A stretch of DNA of 64,000 nucleotides from Myxococcales bacterium (GTDB taxonomy: Bacteria; Myxococcota_A; Polyangia; Fen-1088), in assembly GCA_003142855.1 (NCBI GenBank), contig PLNW01000106.1:1-64000 (forward strand). The letters are read 5' to 3'. How positions within the stretch are numbered: position 1 is the first letter of the stretch; each line of letters opens with the position of its first letter. The translations under genes were made by a program, and so were the position numbers. Below the pieces are notes generated by a model, which saw only the letters and a list, made by a program, of their open reading frames with translations, did no database searches and was not told where the DNA came from. Shown one piece after another: positions 43,469-53,641 of this stretch.

Positions 43469-44988
43469 GAGCGCGATTGCTTCTTGCGTTCGCCGCGTTG
43501 CTGGCAGTGCCAGCTTGCCTCGATCCCATCGTGGGAACGCAGTGTGCGACGGGCTACTCCCCCTGTGGCGGTAAGTGCGTGGCAGCCGGAACATGTGGCA
43601 TTGATGCCGGAGAACAAGCAGACAGTGAACAGGTCACGATGCCCGACGGCGGCTTGGGCGAGCCCGCGGCAGCCGCAGATGCGGAAGCGGCGGACATGGG
43701 GCCAGCAGCGGACGGACAATCGGCTGTCGATAGCGGCCAGAGAGAGGTTGACGTCCCCAGCGTAGACGCACCTCTGCTCCTGGTGGAGGCCGGCTTGGGC
43801 GACATAACGATTTCGAGTGTGGGCGTTGACGGCAACGGGCCAAGCGCCGACGTTGACAACACTTCGGTAACGGACGTCGACAACAGTCCAGTGGCGAGCG
43901 ATACCGGAGTGGGTCCGGTCGGGGACGACGCCTCCAAGGGAGACGTTCCTGCTGTCGATTCCTCAGTGTTCTGTGTCGGCTGCCTGGATGCCATGGATGC
44001 GGCCGCAGACGGGCCAGTGGCCTTGCTTGCAGACGGCAGCGTTGCCGACGACGCCAGCGGCGACGCAACCGAGGCCGACGCAGGTTGGGACGACGCCGGC
44101 CCACTTCAGTGCTCGGAGCCATTGGTCAACTGCAACGAAGAGTGCGTGGACTTGACCTCCGACTACGAGAACTGTGGCGGCTGCAACAACATCTGCACAT
44201 CCAGCGTCTGCCTGGGCGGCACATGTTTGGTTTGCTCTTCGGAAGAGACGGTTTGTGGACAGCAATGCGTGAACACCGCTTCCGATCCAGACAATTGCGG
44301 GGGCTGCGGCGTTCCGTGCTCCAATGGCTTGTGCAGCAACAGTCAATGCGAGGCCAGCGGCACAGGACGGGTGATTGTCATTGGACATGACTACCTGAGA
44401 AACCGGCCGGCCATGAATCGCATTCTGGGCAATGCGGTCTTCCTCTGGCCCAACAACCCAGTTCGTTTGCTCACCTACCAAGGCGCGGCCAACCCGACTG
44501 CCATCGCCGGAGCAAACGGAGCCATCGCCCAGGTGGCCACGGCCACCGGCCGCCTGGTTCAACGCACCGACGTGGCGGCCGCGGACGTGGCCACGCAGCT
44601 CGCCGCGACCGACGTGTTCCTGATCTACGGGCAGGAGCAGGCCAGCGACGCGACCCTCAATCAGCTCGGTCAGGACTGGGCCAGCGCCATGACCACGTTC
44701 ACAAATCTAGGGGGAACGGTCATTCTCCTGGACGGCCTCTACGCTGCCAACGCTGGCGGCGTTCAGATCCTTTCACAAGCGGGTCTGTTCAATATTCAGC
44801 ACAATGTGTCCACAACCAACGCCGTGTGTACGGTGGTCTCACCGGGAGACGCATTGGCTAGCGGACTACCCAAGACCTACCGTTGCGAGCAGAACAGCGT
44901 CAACTTCACCACCACTGAGGTTGGGCCTGCGGTCACGTCCGTTGTGGAGTCGGGGACGCCCGTGGTCGTCGACAAGGTCTTTTTCTAG
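43465..44988 (+). CDS. Asp- and Cys-rich surface lipoprotein (Stig1-like Cys motifs)
   Basis: 507 residues. Lipoprotein signal LLLAFAALLAVPAC, Cys18. Residues about 50-210 are Asp/Ala/Val-rich low complexity. A Cys-rich section near 215-305 contains ECVDLTSDYENCGGCNNIC and CVNTASDPDNCGGCGVPC, the N-C-G-G-C pattern of Stig1-like modules common in myxobacterial surface proteins. The last 200 residues (VIVIGHDYLRNRPAMNRILG, DVFLIYGQEQASD, GGTVILLDGLYAAN) look like a Rossmann-type or ThuA-like fold. Translationally coupled to the OmpA-like gene, suggesting a shared envelope complex. Confidence 0.75.
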   Translation: MRARLLLAFAALLAVPACLDPIVGTQCATGYSPCGGKCVAAGTCGIDAGEQADSEQVTMPDGGLGEPAAAADAEAADMGPAADGQSAVDSGQREVDVPSVDAPLLLVEAGLGDITISSVGVDGNGPSADVDNTSVTDVDNSPVASDTGVGPVGDDASKGDVPAVDSSVFCVGCLDAMDAAADGPVALLADGSVADDASGDATEADAGWDDAGPLQCSEPLVNCNEECVDLTSDYENCGGCNNICTSSVCLGGTCLVCSSEETVCGQQCVNTASDPDNCGGCGVPCSNGLCSNSQCEASGTGRVIVIGHDYLRNRPAMNRILGNAVFLWPNNPVRLLTYQGAANPTAIAGANGAIAQVATATGRLVQRTDVAAADVATQLAATDVFLIYGQEQASDATLNQLGQDWASAMTTFTNLGGTVILLDGLYAANAGGVQILSQAGLFNIQHNVSTTNAVCTVVSPGDALASGLPKTYRCEQNSVNFTTTEVGPAVTSVVESGTPVVVDKVFF

Positions 44989-44998
44989 CCTTCACTGC

Positions 44999-45925
44999 CT
45001 ATGACTCTCCAGCCGGCCCGCGAATCTGGTCGGGATCGATCTCGGCCTCGAATACGATGCGGGCAGGGCCGCGCATCGAGACGCCGGTGTAGGTGGCGGA
45101 TCCATGTTGGCTTGCCACGCGGATGAAAAGCGTCCCGCCAGGAAGGTGAACTGGAATCTCGTGATCAGGTGCCGCCCGGCCTTCTAGGCAGGCGGCCACG
45201 GTTGTGGCGCAAGCACCGGTGCCGCACGCGAGGGTGATACCGCAGCCCCGCTCCCACACCACGAGATCGATCTCAGGCCCTTTTCGCACGCGCGCGAATT
45301 CGACGTTGGTCCGGCGGGGAAACAAGGAATCGTGCTCGATGCCGCGTCCGTAGGTTTCGGCCAGGGCGCGCAGGTCAGCTGCGGGATCGTCGATGAAGAT
45401 CACCGCATGGGGGTTGCCCATGGACACGGCGGTGAATGCGAATTGACGATCACCTGCGCGCAACGGGCTTCTCACCAGGCGCTGGCCAGCCGGCGCCGCG
45501 ACCGGGATCTGGGGCGGGTCCAATTGCGGCCGTCCCATCTCGACCGCCACCGTCTCGGCCCGACCGTCGCGCGCGTCGATCCGGCATTCCAGCAGCCCGG
45601 CGCCCGTGTCGATGCGTAGCACCGGTCGACGCAGAGATGGATCCCTGTCATAGAGATACTTGGCCACGCAGCGAAGGCCGTTGCCACACATCTCGGCCTC
45701 GCTGCCGTCAGCGTTGATGACCTGCATGCGGGCGTCGCCCTGCACAGGCGGCAGGATGGCCAGCACGCCGTCGCCGCCCACGCCAAAGTGGCGGTCACAT
45801 AGCGCGCGTACGACTTCCGGATCGGTCGCTGATGAAACTCCTGCCGCGGCCTTGCCTGGGCGCAAGTCCACGACGAGAAAATCATTTCCCAGCCCTTCGG
45901 CCTTGACGAAGGGGATCGACGGCAT
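44999..45925 (-). CDS. dapF: Diaminopimelate epimerase
   Basis: 308 residues. The two catalytic cysteines are Cys80 in EMCGNGLRC and Cys234 in LACGTGAC; GLGNDFLVVD and SMGNPHAVIF are further family motifs. Converts LL- to meso-diaminopimelate for lysine and peptidoglycan synthesis. Transcribed leftward after secG with a 9-base gap, so it is probably the last gene of the pgk-tpiA-secG-dapF unit. Confidence 0.95.
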   Translation of the reverse strand: MPSIPFVKAEGLGNDFLVVDLRPGKAAAGVSSATDPEVVRALCDRHFGVGGDGVLAILPPVQGDARMQVINADGSEAEMCGNGLRCVAKYLYDRDPSLRRPVLRIDTGAGLLECRIDARDGRAETVAVEMGRPQLDPPQIPVAAPAGQRLVRSPLRAGDRQFAFTAVSMGNPHAVIFIDDPAADLRALAETYGRGIEHDSLFPRRTNVEFARVRKGPEIDLVVWERGCGITLACGTGACATTVAACLEGRAAPDHEIPVHLPGGTLFIRVASQHGSATYTGVSMRGPARIVFEAEIDPDQIRGPAGES

Positions 45926-45934
45926 CTCGATAGT

Positions 45935-46642
45935 CTACGGCTGAGTCGGAGTCGGCGCTACCGGCTCTTCTTCCGCGGCGGGAGCCGCCTTCTTGGCCCG
46001 GACTGGCTTCGGTGCGGGAGCAGCCCCCTCGGCCGGGGCTGGCTTGTGAACTGGCGCTGCCTCATCGGTCGATGCTGGCTTCGCTACGCGTACCTTCTTG
46101 ACTGGGGCTGGCTTGTCGGCGGCCGGGACCGTCTCGCTGGCCGGCAGTTTGAGTTTGAGCGTCGACTTCTCGGGCACCGCCATTTCCACAGTGGCCTTGG
46201 CGGGCACGACCGGCCGGTCGTCAGTCGTCTTGGTTTCGGTCGCGGTGGCAGACGCGCTCGCTGTGGCGCCTTCGGGCGGGACCGACTTGGCCTTCTCGGC
46301 TTCCTCGCGGGCCTTTTCCAGCGCGCCGGCCAGTTTGGCCTTGGTTGCATCTTCCGCCTTCTTGTCAGCCGCTTTCTTGGCGGCGATCTTCTGCAAGCGC
46401 CGCGAATCGGACTGGCTCGACATGTAGGCCAGGGTCATCGAATTCGCGAAGAAGATGAAGGCGCAGACCGCGGTCATCTTGGTCAAGAAGTTCGCACCTC
46501 CGGATGAGCCGAACACGGACTGGCTGCCTCCGCTACCGCCAAAGGCGATGCCCATGCCTCCGCCACGTCCAGCCTGGAGGAGAACCACCAGCATCAAGAA
46601 GATGCACACAATGACGTGAAGAACTGTCAAGAACGTATACAC
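45935..46642 (-). CDS. secG: SecG translocase subunit with long C-terminal extension
   Basis: 235 residues from a GTG at 46642 (AAGGAAGGGG upstream), overlapping the end of tpiA by 16 bases. The first 75 residues are SecG: VLHVIVCIFLMLVVLLQAGR, GGSGGSQSVFGSSGGANFLT and a second helix (MTAVCAFIFFANSMTLAYM). Ordinary SecG is about 75-110 residues; here about 150 residues of Ala/Lys/Glu/Pro-rich sequence follow, as seen in several deltaproteobacteria. The extension is predicted cytoplasmic or periplasmic depending on topology; role unknown. Confidence 0.9.
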   Translation of the reverse strand: MYTFLTVLHVIVCIFLMLVVLLQAGRGGGMGIAFGGSGGSQSVFGSSGGANFLTKMTAVCAFIFFANSMTLAYMSSQSDSRRLQKIAAKKAADKKAEDATKAKLAGALEKAREEAEKAKSVPPEGATASASATATETKTTDDRPVVPAKATVEMAVPEKSTLKLKLPASETVPAADKPAPVKKVRVAKPASTDEAAPVHKPAPAEGAAPAPKPVRAKKAAPAAEEEPVAPTPTQP

Positions 46643-47412
46643 GCGGAAGCCCCTTCCTTTACGAGCTTGGCGAATGATTCCACAGTCAGCGACGCACCGC
46701 CAACCAGTGCGCCGTCGATGTCCTTCTGGCCCATCAAGCTGGCCACGTTGTCCGGCTTGACGCTGCCACCGTAAAGAATCCGAATCTCTTGCGCCTTGCC
46801 CCGCAAGCGCGAAGTCAGCTGCGCGCGAATGGCCGCGTGCACCTCCTGTGCTTGATCGGGTGTGGCGTTGCGGCCGGTGCCGATGGCCCACACGGGCTCG
46901 TACGCGATCACGACCTTGCCCCGCTCATCATCGGAAAGCTCGCGGGTGGCGCCGTCCAGTTGGCTCGACACGCGCCCAAGCGCTTGGCCCGCGTCGCGCT
47001 CGGCCAGGGTTTCGCCGATGCAAATGATGGGGGTCAAGTGAAGGCCGAGTGCCGCCTTGGCCTTGCGGGCCACGTTCGCGTCGGTCTCGGAAAAAAGCTG
47101 GCGCCGCTCCGAGTGGCCGATGATCACGTAGCGCGCGCCCGCGTCCGCGATCTGTGCCATGGCCACTTCGCCGGTGAAGGCACCCTTGACCTCCCAGTAG
47201 CCATCCTGGGCCGCCACGCCGAGCGCGCTGGACTTGAGCTTCTCGGCGACTGTGGCTAGGGCCACGAAGCCGGGCCCTACGGCCACGTCCACTGTGGTGA
47301 TGCCTGCGGTGGCGTCGCGCACGCCCGCGGCCAGAGCGACTGACTCGGACAGACTGCCCCACAACTTCCAATTTCCGCAAAAGAGCGGTTGGGGAACACG
47401 AGGTTGAGACAT
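46627..47412 (-). CDS. tpiA: Triosephosphate isomerase
   Basis: 261 residues. Catalytic Lys16 (FCGNWKLWG), His101 (IIGHSERRQLF) and Glu173 (AYEPVWAIGTG) are all present, along with the phosphate-binding end ILYGGSVKPDN. Glycolysis/gluconeogenesis. Placed 18 bases downstream of pgk and overlapping secG. Confidence 0.97.
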   Translation of the reverse strand: MSQPRVPQPLFCGNWKLWGSLSESVALAAGVRDATAGITTVDVAVGPGFVALATVAEKLKSSALGVAAQDGYWEVKGAFTGEVAMAQIADAGARYVIIGHSERRQLFSETDANVARKAKAALGLHLTPIICIGETLAERDAGQALGRVSSQLDGATRELSDDERGKVVIAYEPVWAIGTGRNATPDQAQEVHAAIRAQLTSRLRGKAQEIRILYGGSVKPDNVASLMGQKDIDGALVGGASLTVESFAKLVKEGASACIRS

Positions 47413-47430
47413 GAGAGGCTCCTTTCTACC

Positions 47431-48615
47431 CTAGGACTCCAATGCGGCAAGTCCGGGAAGCTTCTTACCCTCGATGAACTCGAGAGTCGCGCAGCCGCCC
47501 GTCGAGATGTGTGTGATGCGCTCGGACACGCCTGCGCGGCCAAGCGCAGCCACCGAGTCGGGACCGCCTACCACGGTCAGGCCGAGTTTCACAGCGGCTA
47601 CCGCCCTGGCCACAGCGATAGTGCCGGCGGCAAAGGGTGCAGAGTCGAACACGCCCATGGGGCCGTCCCAGAACACGGTGCGGGCATGGGCCAGGCCTTC
47701 TGTGAACCGCTGCGCGGTTTCGGGACCGATGTCCAGCGCCGCCAGATCGTCGGGCACTTTCATCGCGGGAACCACCTGGCCCGCCGGCGCATCCCGACCC
47801 GATGCCGCCACCAGATCGCGCGGCAAGAGAATCTCGACCTCGGCGTCCTGGGCACTGGCCAGAAAGGCGCGCGCCCAGGCCAACTTCTCGGCTTCCAGGC
47901 GGGAGGTGCCGAGGCTGCCACCTTGAGCCTTGAGAAAGGTGTTGGCCAACACGCCACCGACGAAGATCGCGTCGGCACGGCCAAGCAGGCTTTCCAGCAG
48001 GCCCATCTTGTCGGACAGGTTGGCACCGCCCAGGATGGCGACGAACGGCCGCGCGACATCACCGCCGAGCTGGCCCAGGAACCTCACCTCACGCTCCAGC
48101 TTCATCCCCATACCCCTGGTCGACACGAACCTAGTCATCCCGGCGGTCGAGGCATGCGCCAGGTGCGCGGTTGTGAAGGCATCGTCGATGTAGACGTCGG
48201 CGTAGCTGGCGAGGGCTCGGGAGAAGGTTTCGTCGTTGGCCTCTTCACCGGCCGCGAAACGCAGGTTTTCCAGCATGGCCACGCTGCCGTCGCGCAGGTC
48301 CGCCACGACTTTCTTGGCGCCGTCGCCCACCGGCTCGTCGGCCAAGACCACGTCACGGTCGAGAAGTTCGACTAGGCAGGCGGCCACCGGCATGAGGGAA
48401 AACGCGGGGTTTGGTTTTCCCTTGGGCCGACCAAGATGCGAGGCCAGCACCACCCGCCCACCGTGGTCGATGGCGTGCCGGATAGTGGGCAGGCTTTCGT
48501 GAATGCGCGTAGCATCGGACACGCCGCCGGCAGGGGTCAGCGGAACATCGAAGTCCACGCGGATGAAGACCCGCCGGCCTTGAATGTCCAGATCGGCGAT
48601 GGTCTTGGCCGCCAT
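47431..48615 (-). CDS. pgk: Phosphoglycerate kinase with atypical conserved residues
   Basis: 394 residues from MAAKTIADLDIQGRRVF. Overall a standard two-domain PGK (RVDFDVPL, ASHLGRPKG, VFWDGPMGVFDSAPF, THISTGG). Several near-invariant positions differ: GGAN (Asn199) where GGAK normally supplies the phosphoryl-contacting Lys, VGGPDS (Pro352) instead of GGGDS, STGGCA instead of STGGGA, and GGVLANTFLKAQG instead of GGxMAYTFLKAQG. These are direct sequence observations; the effect on activity is unknown. It heads the tpiA-secG-dapF unit. Confidence 0.9.
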   Translation of the reverse strand: MAAKTIADLDIQGRRVFIRVDFDVPLTPAGGVSDATRIHESLPTIRHAIDHGGRVVLASHLGRPKGKPNPAFSLMPVAACLVELLDRDVVLADEPVGDGAKKVVADLRDGSVAMLENLRFAAGEEANDETFSRALASYADVYIDDAFTTAHLAHASTAGMTRFVSTRGMGMKLEREVRFLGQLGGDVARPFVAILGGANLSDKMGLLESLLGRADAIFVGGVLANTFLKAQGGSLGTSRLEAEKLAWARAFLASAQDAEVEILLPRDLVAASGRDAPAGQVVPAMKVPDDLAALDIGPETAQRFTEGLAHARTVFWDGPMGVFDSAPFAAGTIAVARAVAAVKLGLTVVGGPDSVAALGRAGVSERITHISTGGCATLEFIEGKKLPGLAALES

Positions 48616-48671
48616 GGGAGGGACCGCTTTTACACGGAATAGTCTCTGGTTTCCAGGCCATTCCCTGGGCA

Positions 48672-48697
48672 ATAAAAAGGGGGCCGCTGGGCCCCCA
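48672..48697 (-). terminator. Rho-independent terminator of the small gene at 48728
   Basis: On the minus strand GGGGGCC-CAGC-GGCCCCC is followed by TTTTTATT, a textbook intrinsic terminator. It lies 30 bases after the stop of the 64-residue gene and insulates it from pgk. Confidence 0.88.
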
Positions 48698-48727
48698 AGC
48701 TACGAACTATGTGCAATGAGAAGCGGG

Positions 48728-48922
48728 CTAGACGAGCTGCGCATCCTCCTTGATGTCGGACGTGACCAAGCTGATCAGCTCAGATGCCACAGCAACGATT
48801 TGCTTTGGCTCGTAGCCGTTCTGACGCAAATCCCGGTACAAGGACTTGGACAGGATCTTCAGGGCACGTTCCCTGCTAATAACTGGCGCTGCGGTATTCA
48901 CGGTTGCCAGAGCTTGAGACAT
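48728..48922 (-). CDS. Small conserved-looking protein of unknown function
   Basis: 64 residues from an ATG preceded by GGGAGGAGGGTCC, the strongest ribosome-binding site in the window; an upstream ATG at 48985 is less likely. The protein is charged and helical (SRERALKILSKSLYRDLRQ, QIVAVASELISLVTSDIKE), without Cys, signal or membrane segment. It has its own intrinsic terminator and lies between pgk and glpD. No family is recognised; a small regulator or binding protein is possible. Confidence 0.75.
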   Translation of the reverse strand: MSQALATVNTAAPVISRERALKILSKSLYRDLRQNGYEPKQIVAVASELISLVTSDIKEDAQLV

Positions 48923-49128
48923 GGACCCTCCTCCCAAGAAGGTTGCCGCCACTCCAAGCACGGACTGTGCCACGAGGTATGACACGTCAACTTGTTGATT
49001 TTGTTATTGTCTCGTCGCGGCGGCACGGCTTCGGCGCGTAGCTGCTTTCGCACTGCTGGCGCTCAATGGACACCAAGTAGCCTGGTAATCCCGTTAACTG
49101 GTGCGCACGGCAATACGCAGTTGCGGCG

Positions 49129-50751
49129 TCACTCGTCATGCCACATGCGCGATGCGGAAACCGCGGCGCGGTATTGAAGTAGACTCTGCGCGCGCCGCTG
49201 TTCTGACCAACCACGCTCGCGCGTGAGCAAGTCCGCAGTTTCCTCAGCCACATCCATGCCGTGCGTCTTGCTGAAAAGCGCGAGGGGCACGCGGCGTCGG
49301 AGCACGTCTTCCACTTCGCAGGCCAGGTCGGATCGAATGGCGAACAGGAGCTCGCCGGCCACGTAAGGCAGCTCGGCATCAAGCCGGCGCCCCATCGAGG
49401 CATCGGCCGTGACGAGTGCGAGCACCTGATCGACGCGAGCTCCGTAGGTTTCGTTGAGGTGCGCGGCGATGTCGGGTGCCAGGTTGTGAGCAAGAAGGCT
49501 GGCCTTGCCAGTGCCGGGCAGGTGCCGCGTGCGCGTCTGGCACGGGCGCAAGGCGCGTTGGAGGCCGCGGTCGCGCAGCAACTCGATCGCGCGGTTCACG
49601 GTCTCTTCGGCCATGGACCGCATGGTCGTCAGCTTGCCGCCGGCCACGTGGAGCCAGCCCCGCGCGTCCGACCAGATCGCGTGCTCGCGTGACGTGGCGG
49701 ACTGGTTCGCCCGCCCGCTGTCGAGAAGAGGCCGAAGGCCAGCGAAGGTCGAGATCACATCGCTGGGTCGCAGGTTGGCGGGTGGGAAGGCGTGGTTTGC
49801 GAGTTCCAGCAGATAGTCCACGTCGCGACGAAGGGCGCGAATTTCATCCTCAGGCCGTGGCGGCCGTCCAGGCCAGTCAGTCTCGGTGGTGCCAATGATG
49901 GTACGGCGGCCAGCGGGCAGCAAAAACGCCAGGCGCCCGTCGCGCGGGGAATGCACCACCACCGCTCGGCCTTGCGTGGGTAGACGATCGCCATCCACCA
50001 CCAGGTGGACGCCAAGGGTGGGGCGCAATTTGCGCGGTCCGCCCGAGAAACTGTCACAAAAGGGACCGGTGGCGTTCACCATGAGACGGGCACGAATCTC
50101 GAACCGCTCACCGCGCTCGCGGTCGAGCGCCTGCGCCACGTGGAAGCTGTCGGAGCGCCGAAGGTCAGGCTGGATTTCGACATAGGAAAGCGTGACCGCC
50201 CCGGAAGTCATAGCGTCGAGCACGTTTTCCAACACCAGGCGCGCATCGTCGGTCTGGCAATCGACATATTGCTGCGCGCCCTGCAGGCCCGCGTTGCGCA
50301 GCCAGGGCGCCAGCCGATGGATCTCGTCGGCGTCGAGCGAGCGGCTGCGTACCGGCGCTTGCCATAGGGCAAGCGCGTCGTACAGGCCCACGCCCAGGGA
50401 AAGCAGCATCGGCGAGGGAAAGCGGCCCGCGTAGCAAGGATAGAGAAACTCCCGTGGGCGACACAGGTGCGGAGCCGTATCGAGCAAGCGGCGGCGTTCG
50501 GCCAGGGACTCGAACACCAGCCGGAAGTCGCCATGCTGCAGGTAGCGCAGGCCTCCGTGGATGAGTTTGGACGACTGGCTGGAGGTTTGGCTGGCAAAGT
50601 CGCCGCGTTCACACAGAGCCACCCGCAGGCCGCGCGTGGCCGCGTCGCGGGCAATCGCAGCGCCGGTGGCTCCGCCGCCCACCACGAGCAGATCAAACGA
50701 CTCGCTTTCCAGGCGGCGTCGCGCAGCTTCCCGCCAACCCACCCCGGTCAT
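49129..50751 (-). CDS. glpD: FAD-dependent glycerol-3-phosphate dehydrogenase
   Basis: 540 residues. FAD-binding DLLVVGGGATGAAIARDAA, TSSQSSKLIHGGLRYLQHGD, NATGPFCDSF, IIGTTETDWPG and the C-terminal domain with GGKLTTMRSMAEETV are typical of GlpD/GlpO. Oxidises glycerol-3-phosphate to dihydroxyacetone phosphate, feeding electrons to quinones. It starts 4 bases after aspS, so the pair is probably cotranscribed, an unusual pairing. The region 48923-49128 downstream has no supported gene. Confidence 0.93.
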   Translation of the reverse strand: MTGVGWREAARRRLESESFDLLVVGGGATGAAIARDAATRGLRVALCERGDFASQTSSQSSKLIHGGLRYLQHGDFRLVFESLAERRRLLDTAPHLCRPREFLYPCYAGRFPSPMLLSLGVGLYDALALWQAPVRSRSLDADEIHRLAPWLRNAGLQGAQQYVDCQTDDARLVLENVLDAMTSGAVTLSYVEIQPDLRRSDSFHVAQALDRERGERFEIRARLMVNATGPFCDSFSGGPRKLRPTLGVHLVVDGDRLPTQGRAVVVHSPRDGRLAFLLPAGRRTIIGTTETDWPGRPPRPEDEIRALRRDVDYLLELANHAFPPANLRPSDVISTFAGLRPLLDSGRANQSATSREHAIWSDARGWLHVAGGKLTTMRSMAEETVNRAIELLRDRGLQRALRPCQTRTRHLPGTGKASLLAHNLAPDIAAHLNETYGARVDQVLALVTADASMGRRLDAELPYVAGELLFAIRSDLACEVEDVLRRRVPLALFSKTHGMDVAEETADLLTRERGWSEQRRAQSLLQYRAAVSASRMWHDE

Positions 50752-50755
50752 GGCG

Positions 50756-52567
<1,812 letters not shown>

Positions 52568-52681
52568 GGCGTGATTTTTACTGGAGAGTCGCCTCCGCGT
52601 CGAGGAGGAAGCGGATCTTGCGCGTTTGTCGCTTTGGCAATGCGGCTTGCCGAGAGGCAGGCCGCACCCTAAGTTCTGAGT

Positions 52682-53641
52682 ATGCGTCTGCGTGTTCTTC
52701 ATCACGGCAGTTGTTTTGACGGCGCCAGTTCAGCCGGGATCTTCGCTCGTTTCTTTCGTGAATGCGTGGCGCGGGGGCCAGTGGACGTGGCATTCACCCC
52801 CATGGACCACAAAGAGGCTGGACCTGCCATTCCGCCTGAGTCGCTCGACGGTGATGTGAATGCGTGCGTGGATTTTCGCTACACCTCTGACGCGCGTTTG
52901 CACTGGTGGTTCGACCATCACGTCTCCACCTTCCAGAGCGCCGCGGACGAAGCCCATTTTCGCGCTGACCAAAACGGCCAAAAATTCTACGACCCGAGTG
53001 CCAAGAGCTGCACGCGCTTTCTGGCCCGCACCGTGGCTGAGAAGTTCGGCTTCGACATCTCGTCCTTGCAGGAACTGCTCCACTGGGCCGAGATCATCGA
53101 CGGTGCGCTTTTCGAATCAGCCGCCCAGGCTGTGGAGCTGCACGAGCCGGCTTTGCGCCTGATGACCTGGGTGGAAGCCAACCGCGACCGCGCGCTGTCC
53201 GAGCGATTCATCGCGGACGTGATCTCAAAGCCGCTCGAGGAGGTCGTCGCCAGCCCGTATGTGGCCGAGCCGCTGGTCGGCCTGCTCGAACGGCATCACA
53301 AGAACGTGGAAGCGATCCGCCGCCTGGCCCGTCTTGAACAGGGGGTGGTGTTCACCGATCTTTCGCTGGAACCCATCACCTCGGTGAACAAGTTCATCGT
53401 CTACTACCTCTATCCAGAGGCGCGCTATGCGGTGACGGTCCTGTCGCCCGGCAAGCGCATGAAGGTGTCAGTCGGCTCCAATCCCTGGCCGCCCATGCCA
53501 CGCACCCATGACATCGCCAAGCTGTGCGAGCGCTATGGTGGCGGCGGGCACCCGGCGGTGGGCGCGATTTCGCTGCCCAAGGGCGAAGTCGTGCGGGCTC
53601 GCCAGATCGCGGCTGAGCTGGTTGCGATTCTGAGAAGCTAG
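52682..53641 (+). CDS. DHH/DHHA1-family phosphoesterase
   Basis: 319 residues. DHH-type metal ligands are visible: GSCFDGASSAG near the N-terminus, CVDFRYTSD (Asp64), WWFDHHVSTF (Asp78, His79, His80), and the DHHA1 substrate motif YGGGGHPAVGAISL near the C-terminus. The superfamily includes nanoRNases and c-di-AMP phosphodiesterases (GdpP, DhhP). Since a c-di-AMP riboswitch is present elsewhere in the window, a cyclic-dinucleotide role is conceivable but unproven. Its TAG stop shares CTAG with the convergent gene. Confidence 0.82.
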   Translation: MRLRVLHHGSCFDGASSAGIFARFFRECVARGPVDVAFTPMDHKEAGPAIPPESLDGDVNACVDFRYTSDARLHWWFDHHVSTFQSAADEAHFRADQNGQKFYDPSAKSCTRFLARTVAEKFGFDISSLQELLHWAEIIDGALFESAAQAVELHEPALRLMTWVEANRDRALSERFIADVISKPLEEVVASPYVAEPLVGLLERHHKNVEAIRRLARLEQGVVFTDLSLEPITSVNKFIVYYLYPEARYAVTVLSPGKRMKVSVGSNPWPPMPRTHDIAKLCERYGGGGHPAVGAISLPKGEVVRARQIAAELVAILRS

